This document shows, in pieces, positions 46,272 through 50,027 of a stretch of 50,027 bases of DNA. Numbering within the stretch: position 1 is the stretch's first letter; every line of letters begins with the position of its first letter. The stretch is taken from assembly GCA_029248755.1 (NCBI GenBank), contig JAQWIR010000017.1, forward strand, positions 1-50,027, in the 5' to 3' direction. The notes under the pieces were generated by a model that had not been told where the DNA came from, searched no databases, and saw only the letters and a list, made by a program, of their open reading frames with translations. A program made the position numbers and the translations under genes. The stretch is from Porticoccaceae bacterium (GTDB lineage Bacteria > Pseudomonadota > Gammaproteobacteria > Pseudomonadales > Porticoccaceae).

Positions 46272-47582
46272 GTGCCAGTGCTTTCTTTTTTAAAGTGGCG
46301 CATTTCTAAGATAGAAAGGGGCTTTACTCAAACGGTACTACCATTAAATGTGGAGTCTTCGAACCAGTATATTACCCAGCAAGCTGCACTCATGCTTTTG
46401 GCGGCGGATTACACGGGCGGTATTGCGCTGTGTACGCTTTTTAATGAAATACCTGTTATGGGCTTTCATCCTATGCAAAGTGACTTTGGGGCCTATATGT
46501 GGGGCGCTAAGGCTAGTATTAAATGGCATCGCCCTAGCGCAGATGATTTAACCTGTGAGGCAGTCATACCTGAAGAGGAATGGGGCAAGGTTGCAAAACG
46601 TTTTTTTGAGGGGCGAGATGTGATTATTACTATACCCGTCATTATGAGAAACGGTGACGATCTAGTGGCCACTGCGGACTTTACCTATTGGGCAAAAAAT
46701 ACACATGCACTTCGAGAAACTGCGCGCGATGAAGAAAAGACACATATTTTATATACCCATCAAATAAAAACCTCGGCACAGCTTATCGCTGGTCTACGTT
46801 CACTTAATGACAACCATACTGACCCCATTGCACAGGATGTCGCGGGAAAACAGGGTTTAATTTTGGCGAAGAAGTTTTGTTTAACCGCGCCACAACTTCA
46901 ACAAATGGTCGAAGCTAGAACAGAGCATTGTGACCGCTCACTATCACTGTTTGCTAAAAAGCATGCTAGCTTTTCTATTGTCAATATTGGTGTTGGTTTG
47001 GATACGCGATTGTGCCGATTCAAACACCTAAACAATATCAATGCAGTTTATGAATTAGATTTGCCTATTATGCTCTCGTTGAGAAGTGAAAAACTACAGG
47101 GTGCTGATAACACTAAGTTCCCCGTGCATCGTATTGCCATCGATCTTAGAGAAAATGTATTAGAAGAGCGTTTATTAGCTGCGGGACTTGACCCTGAGTG
47201 TCCGACATTTTTTATCTGGGAAGGGGGTTCAATGTATTTTTATAAAGAAGAAACTAATCAAACCTTTTCTGCTGTAAGAAAACTAATGCAAAACTCAGAA
47301 AGTTTGTTGTGGCTGGACTACACTAGTAAGAAAGTAGTAGCTGATGAGACTAATATACCCGAGGTGGAGGATTTTATGGCTAATATGCGACGTATGGGGG
47401 AGCCTTTTATTCAGGGGTATGAAACTATCCTATCACCGGAAAACGCTCGTTTATTTGAAATGAAACACCTAACCTCAAGTGATTATTGTGTTGATGAACC
47501 AGACGCAATTTACGGGCATTACAGTTTCTGTATTCTAGCGCCAGCGGGACAGCCTGAAAATAATGTTGCAGTTGCGGCCTAA
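46272..47582 (+). CDS. Hotdog (DUF4442-like) domain fused to LCMT/PPM-type carboxyl methyltransferase
   Basis: This frame encodes 436 residues from GTG 46272, but the real protein probably begins upstream (ATG 46093) through the A9 frame change. Residues about 5-145 look like a DUF4442 hotdog thioesterase-like domain: AALMLLAADYTGGIALCTLF, YMWGAKASIKWHRPSADDL, GRDVIITIPVIMRNGDDLVATADFTYW. Residues about 160-430 look like the leucine carboxyl/PPM methyltransferase family: the SAM motif NIGVGLDTRLCRF (near 240), YELDLP, and FFIWEGGSMYFYKEE. I infer a SAM-dependent methylation of a carboxylic, perhaps acyl, substrate. It overlaps the sensor kinase gene by 20 nt, so the two are coupled. Both the domain pairing and its product are unknown to me. 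Confidence 0.75.
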   Translation: MPVLSFLKWRISKIERGFTQTVLPLNVESSNQYITQQAALMLLAADYTGGIALCTLFNEIPVMGFHPMQSDFGAYMWGAKASIKWHRPSADDLTCEAVIPEEEWGKVAKRFFEGRDVIITIPVIMRNGDDLVATADFTYWAKNTHALRETARDEEKTHILYTHQIKTSAQLIAGLRSLNDNHTDPIAQDVAGKQGLILAKKFCLTAPQLQQMVEARTEHCDRSLSLFAKKHASFSIVNIGVGLDTRLCRFKHLNNINAVYELDLPIMLSLRSEKLQGADNTKFPVHRIAIDLRENVLEERLLAAGLDPECPTFFIWEGGSMYFYKEETNQTFSAVRKLMQNSESLLWLDYTSKKVVADETNIPEVEDFMANMRRMGEPFIQGYETILSPENARLFEMKHLTSSDYCVDEPDAIYGHYSFCILAPAGQPENNVAVAA

Positions 47583-48795
47583 TATAGCGGGTGAATTAAC
47601 CTATTTTTGGGGTGGGTGGCTTGGTTTAGTTGCTCACCCTATTTATTGGGTTATTTGGACTTATTGGTTTCCCCAACCCTTCGAAAGTGCTTGGTTGCGA
47701 TTTCTCTGTAGTGCGTTGTCTATTCCAATTATTTTTAGGCATCATTGGCCTCAAAAAACCAAGCAATTTTTCTCTTATTACTGGTTTGTTTTTTTAATGT
47801 TCCAATTGCCTATCACCTTTTCTTATTTGACATTTAAAAACGATTTTTCAAGCGTATGGCTGATCTGCGCGACTCTTATGGTTATTGTCTTACCGGTTTT
47901 TTATCCCAAACTACAGGTATTTCTGGCTAATTTACTGATTGGCGTTGGTATTGCCTATGGTCTGTATTTCTTTACTGAAGGCCAGTATCTTGTTTTACAG
48001 CAAGAGCATTTTACCTACTTGATACCGCTGCCCATCGGGGTCATTCTTATCATGGTATTTAGCTATACGATCAAGCAAGAGAAGATAAAACAAGAAGAGA
48101 TCAAACAGAAAACCAAAATTTTTAAATCCCTCGCTGGCACCATCGCCCATGAAATGCGCAACCCGCTATCTCAAATCAATGGCACCTTGCATTTACTTTG
48201 GGGTAAAAAAGCCTCCAATAGTCCGGAAACTGAAACTTATTTGGATGGTTTAAAACAGGTGATTAAAAGTAGTTTTCAATTAATTGATATCACTATGGAT
48301 GCGATTAATGAAAAGCCAGTAAGAAAAGATAATTTCCAGCTTATTTCTGCTTTAGATATCTGCAATGAGGCTGTTTCGGATTATGCTTATAAAGAAGCTA
48401 AGTACAGGGACAAAGTTTCTGTTTCTGGGGCAGATTTTCAAATATTAGCTGATCCTGTGTTGGTTAAATATATTCTCTACAATCTGATCGGTAATGCCCT
48501 TTACTATGTACAACATATTCCCAATGCAGCAATCGAAATTTCAACCCTTGCGGCTACTCGGCAAGTTCAGATTCGTGATACGGGGCCGGGTATTCCCTCT
48601 GAAAATATATCCAAGCTATTTGATAGCTTTTTCACTTCGGGTAAAGAGGGCGGTACCGGCTTGGGCTTGTCTTACTGCAAGCGCACTATGAAGGCTTTGG
48701 ATGGCGATATTTATTGTGAATCTGTGTTGGGCGAATATACTGCGTTTAGGCTGTCATTTCCTGATGTGGCGGTTCAAACTAAAAAGATTGCTTGA
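47563..48795 (+). CDS. CqsS-like membrane sensor histidine kinase without receiver domain
   Basis: A 410-residue kinase. Residues about 10-170 form six hydrophobic helices with WGGWLGLVAHPIYWVIWTYWFPQPFES, which strongly resembles the start of Vibrio CqsS (GWMGMLGFPAYYFIWEYWFPQSYEN, from memory). A short charged linker leads to the H box GTIAHEMRNPLSQING with His196. The N box is YNLIGNALYYV, and the G boxes are RDTGPGIPSENISKLFDSFFTSGKEGGTGLGLSYC. Unlike CqsS it stops after the ATPase domain and has no receiver. The ATG at 47563 lies inside the methyltransferase gene. A quorum-sensing receptor role is inferred from the sensor fold and neighbour. Confidence 0.85.
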   Translation: MLQLRPNIAGELTYFWGGWLGLVAHPIYWVIWTYWFPQPFESAWLRFLCSALSIPIIFRHHWPQKTKQFFSYYWFVFLMFQLPITFSYLTFKNDFSSVWLICATLMVIVLPVFYPKLQVFLANLLIGVGIAYGLYFFTEGQYLVLQQEHFTYLIPLPIGVILIMVFSYTIKQEKIKQEEIKQKTKIFKSLAGTIAHEMRNPLSQINGTLHLLWGKKASNSPETETYLDGLKQVIKSSFQLIDITMDAINEKPVRKDNFQLISALDICNEAVSDYAYKEAKYRDKVSVSGADFQILADPVLVKYILYNLIGNALYYVQHIPNAAIEISTLAATRQVQIRDTGPGIPSENISKLFDSFFTSGKEGGTGLGLSYCKRTMKALDGDIYCESVLGEYTAFRLSFPDVAVQTKKIA

Positions 48796-49199
48796 TTCTA
48801 ATGTGGTTAACCCTGTTTTTTACTTTGCCCTAATTTTATCGCTGTTACTTGAAAACACTGATCTCTTCTTTTTTATCCTCTACGCTATTTTTAAAGGGTT
48901 TTACGCGCCCATTAAACAATATTTTCACTTGTATTAACCCTTTTTAAAAACGCACCAACTCAATGCATTAAATTTTTCTGATGCACAAGTAACGCTCGTT
49001 ATAAAAATTCTCTGTTAATTTTTTCAAATAAAATGAAAATTAAATAAACCGAACAAAATCAATAGGATATATTTTTATTTTGTTGGGTTGTTAATTTTTG
49101 GCACGGTTCTAGCGTTGTATATAGGTAAATGCAGTTTTTCTCTAATACAAGTTTTTGGTATTGAGAATACTACCCACAGCAACTTACCGGAAAAATTTA
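48796..49199. other. Intergenic region with a sigma-54 promoter
   Basis: About 400 bp, AT-rich, no convincing gene. Only the sigma-54-type element near 49099-49113 stands out. No response-regulator gene is found after the kinase. Confidence 0.6.
49099..49114 (+). promoter_or_regulatory. Sigma-54-type promoter upstream of the ABC ATPase
   Basis: TTGGCACG begins at 49098, with GG at 49100-49101, and GC of TAGCG lies at 49112-49113. There are exactly 10 nt between GG and GC, as in -24/-12 promoters. The -24 half is perfect, while the -12 half has TAGC in place of TTGC. It sits about 90 bp before the ATG at 49200 and would make the transporter dependent on RpoN and an activator such as NtrC. Confidence 0.55.
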
Positions 49200-50027
49200 A
49201 TGACAACGCAAGAAAGCAAAATTTTAAGTACCGATGATGGCTCATCTACAGGCCCGAAAAAGTTAAATAGGTCCAAAGTGGAATGCGGTCAAATTACTAT
49301 TGATAACGTTAGCGTGGTCTTTGGTAAAGGCGCTGATGCTGTCACAGCAGTTGATAAAGCTGATTTGAAAATTTCTGCGGGTGATTTTGTTTGCATACTT
49401 GGGCCTTCTGGCTGTGGCAAGTCTACTTTGCTTAACAGTATTGCGGGTTATCTAAATCCTTCATCGGGTTCTATTAGGGTGGATGATTCTGAGGTGTTAT
49501 TACCTGGACCGGATCGCGGCATGGTATTTCAGCAATATTCTCTCCTTCCTTGGAAAACAACATTTGAAAATATCGCTCTTGGACCGCGTTTAGCTGGCGA
49601 TGTTGAAGCCAGTAGTACCGCTGAATATTTTCTTGAGATGGTTGGGCTTTCTAAGTATCGCAACCATTATCCCGCTGAATTATCTGGGGGCATGCAACAG
49701 AGAGTTGGTATCGCTAGAGCTTTAGCAACACAACCTAGTGTGCTTTTGATGGATGAGCCTTTTGGTGCACTTGATGCTCAAACGCGCGTTTTTATGCAGG
49801 AAAGTTTACTTGATGTATGGAGTGAGTTTGGCACTACGGTTGTGTTTGTGACTCATGACGTTGATGAGTCTGTTTTTCTTGCGGATAAAATTGTGGTTAT
49901 GGGTTCAAACCCTGGGCGTATTGTCGCTGAGTTTGAAAATAATTTACCCAGGCCTAGAACTCAAGAATTATCAACCACCCCTGAATTTATGGATCTTAAG
50001 AGACAATGTTTAGAGGTTATTCGCGCT
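49200..50027 (+). CDS. ABC transporter ATP-binding protein, TauB/NrtD/SsuB type, 3' end cut off
   Basis: Open frame from ATG 49200 to the window end, 276 codons without a stop. It has Walker A GPSGCGKST, Q loop MVFQQYSLLPWKT, signature LSGGMQQR, Walker B VLLMDEPFGALD and the H loop VTHDVDE, the pattern of nitrate/sulfonate/taurine importers. An N-terminal extension of about 35 residues (rich in Ser, Thr, Lys) precedes the ATPase core, which is unusual. The sigma-54-type promoter suggests a nitrogen source. The substrate is unknown, and the permease and binding protein are presumably outside the window. Confidence 0.88.
   Translation, partial: MTTQESKILSTDDGSSTGPKKLNRSKVECGQITIDNVSVVFGKGADAVTAVDKADLKISAGDFVCILGPSGCGKSTLLNSIAGYLNPSSGSIRVDDSEVLLPGPDRGMVFQQYSLLPWKTTFENIALGPRLAGDVEASSTAEYFLEMVGLSKYRNHYPAELSGGMQQRVGIARALATQPSVLLMDEPFGALDAQTRVFMQESLLDVWSEFGTTVVFVTHDVDESVFLADKIVVMGSNPGRIVAEFENNLPRPRTQELSTTPEFMDLKRQCLEVIRA

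Noticed and set aside
48701-48937. Open frame of 78 codons overlapping the kinase 3' end, hydrophobic at its C terminus
   Set aside because: Most of it lies in another frame of the kinase ATPase domain, it has no ribosome site, and its hydrophobicity comes from AT-rich DNA after the kinase stop.
48961-49090. Possible NtrC-type dyad near TGCACAAGTAACGC upstream of the ABC gene
   Set aside because: Only one half resembles GCAC and the partner half does not match, so it is too weak.
1-50027. CRISPR arrays, insertion sequences, prophage or integrase genes
   Set aside because: None were seen; the only tandem repeat is inside the EAPAE gene and no transposase or phage motif was found.

Overview
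The window is chromosomal DNA of a gammaproteobacterium. By eye the GC content is in the low to mid 40s percent, which is inferred rather than computed. Three gene orders point to this group: SRP RNA-dnaX-ybaB-recR; yebC-ruvC-ruvA-ruvB-ybgC-tolQRAB-pal-cpoB-queE-queC-tRNA-Lys, an order typical of Pseudomonas-like and marine gammaproteobacteria; and prmB-aroC. The ycgL/ycgN pair, an RNase D and many housekeeping genes on short intergenic spacers suggest a marine, relatively streamlined lineage, for example Cellvibrionales/SAR92-like. That placement is an inference from style and not a proven assignment.

Layout. 1-5002: the 3' end of the SRP RNA, then dnaX, ybaB, recR, rnd, ycgL, ycgN and a small membrane protein, all on the plus strand. 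5116-7905: a FadD-like acyl-CoA ligase, ubiX and a PNPOx-like flavoprotein. 7914-14052, minus strand: alanine racemase, D-amino-acid transaminase, the 5-oxoprolinase genes pxpC, pxpB and pxpA, and proS. 14158-20600: a HIT protein, aspS, yebC, a low-complexity APAEE-repeat protein, ruvCAB and ybgC. 20615-26706: the Tol-Pal envelope system, cpoB, queE, queC and tRNA-Lys. 26916-31847: purU, a tandem universal stress protein, gltX, tRNA-Ala and ATP sulfurylase. 32083-40512: rhlE, a SulP transporter, htpG behind a heat-shock-type promoter, gpsA, a DUF4389 protein, sixA, an alpha/beta hydrolase and a small membrane protein. 40525-45675: folE, prmB, aroC, a TerB-like protein, tal and dusA.

The accessory part is the last 4.4 kb. 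After an AT-rich leader of about 400 bp there is a gene whose reading frame is broken at a run of nine A. It joins a short N-terminal frame to a protein that fuses a DUF4442-like hotdog domain to an LCMT/PPM-type carboxyl methyltransferase. This gene overlaps by 20 nt a membrane histidine kinase whose sensor region closely resembles CqsS, the Vibrio CAI-1 receptor, but which has no receiver domain. Together they look like a possible synthase-receptor pair for a methyl-ester type signal, by analogy with Ralstonia PhcB/PhcS. This is the strongest candidate for an undescribed system here. After another gap of about 400 bp that carries a sigma-54-type promoter, a TauB/NrtD-type ABC transporter ATPase runs off the window.

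Other points of note are a dnaX slippery heptamer A AAA AAG with a stop four codons into the -1 frame (tau/gamma frameshifting), a non-discriminating type AspRS signature (His31), a 20-bp palindrome before the acyl-CoA ligase, and several strong hairpins.
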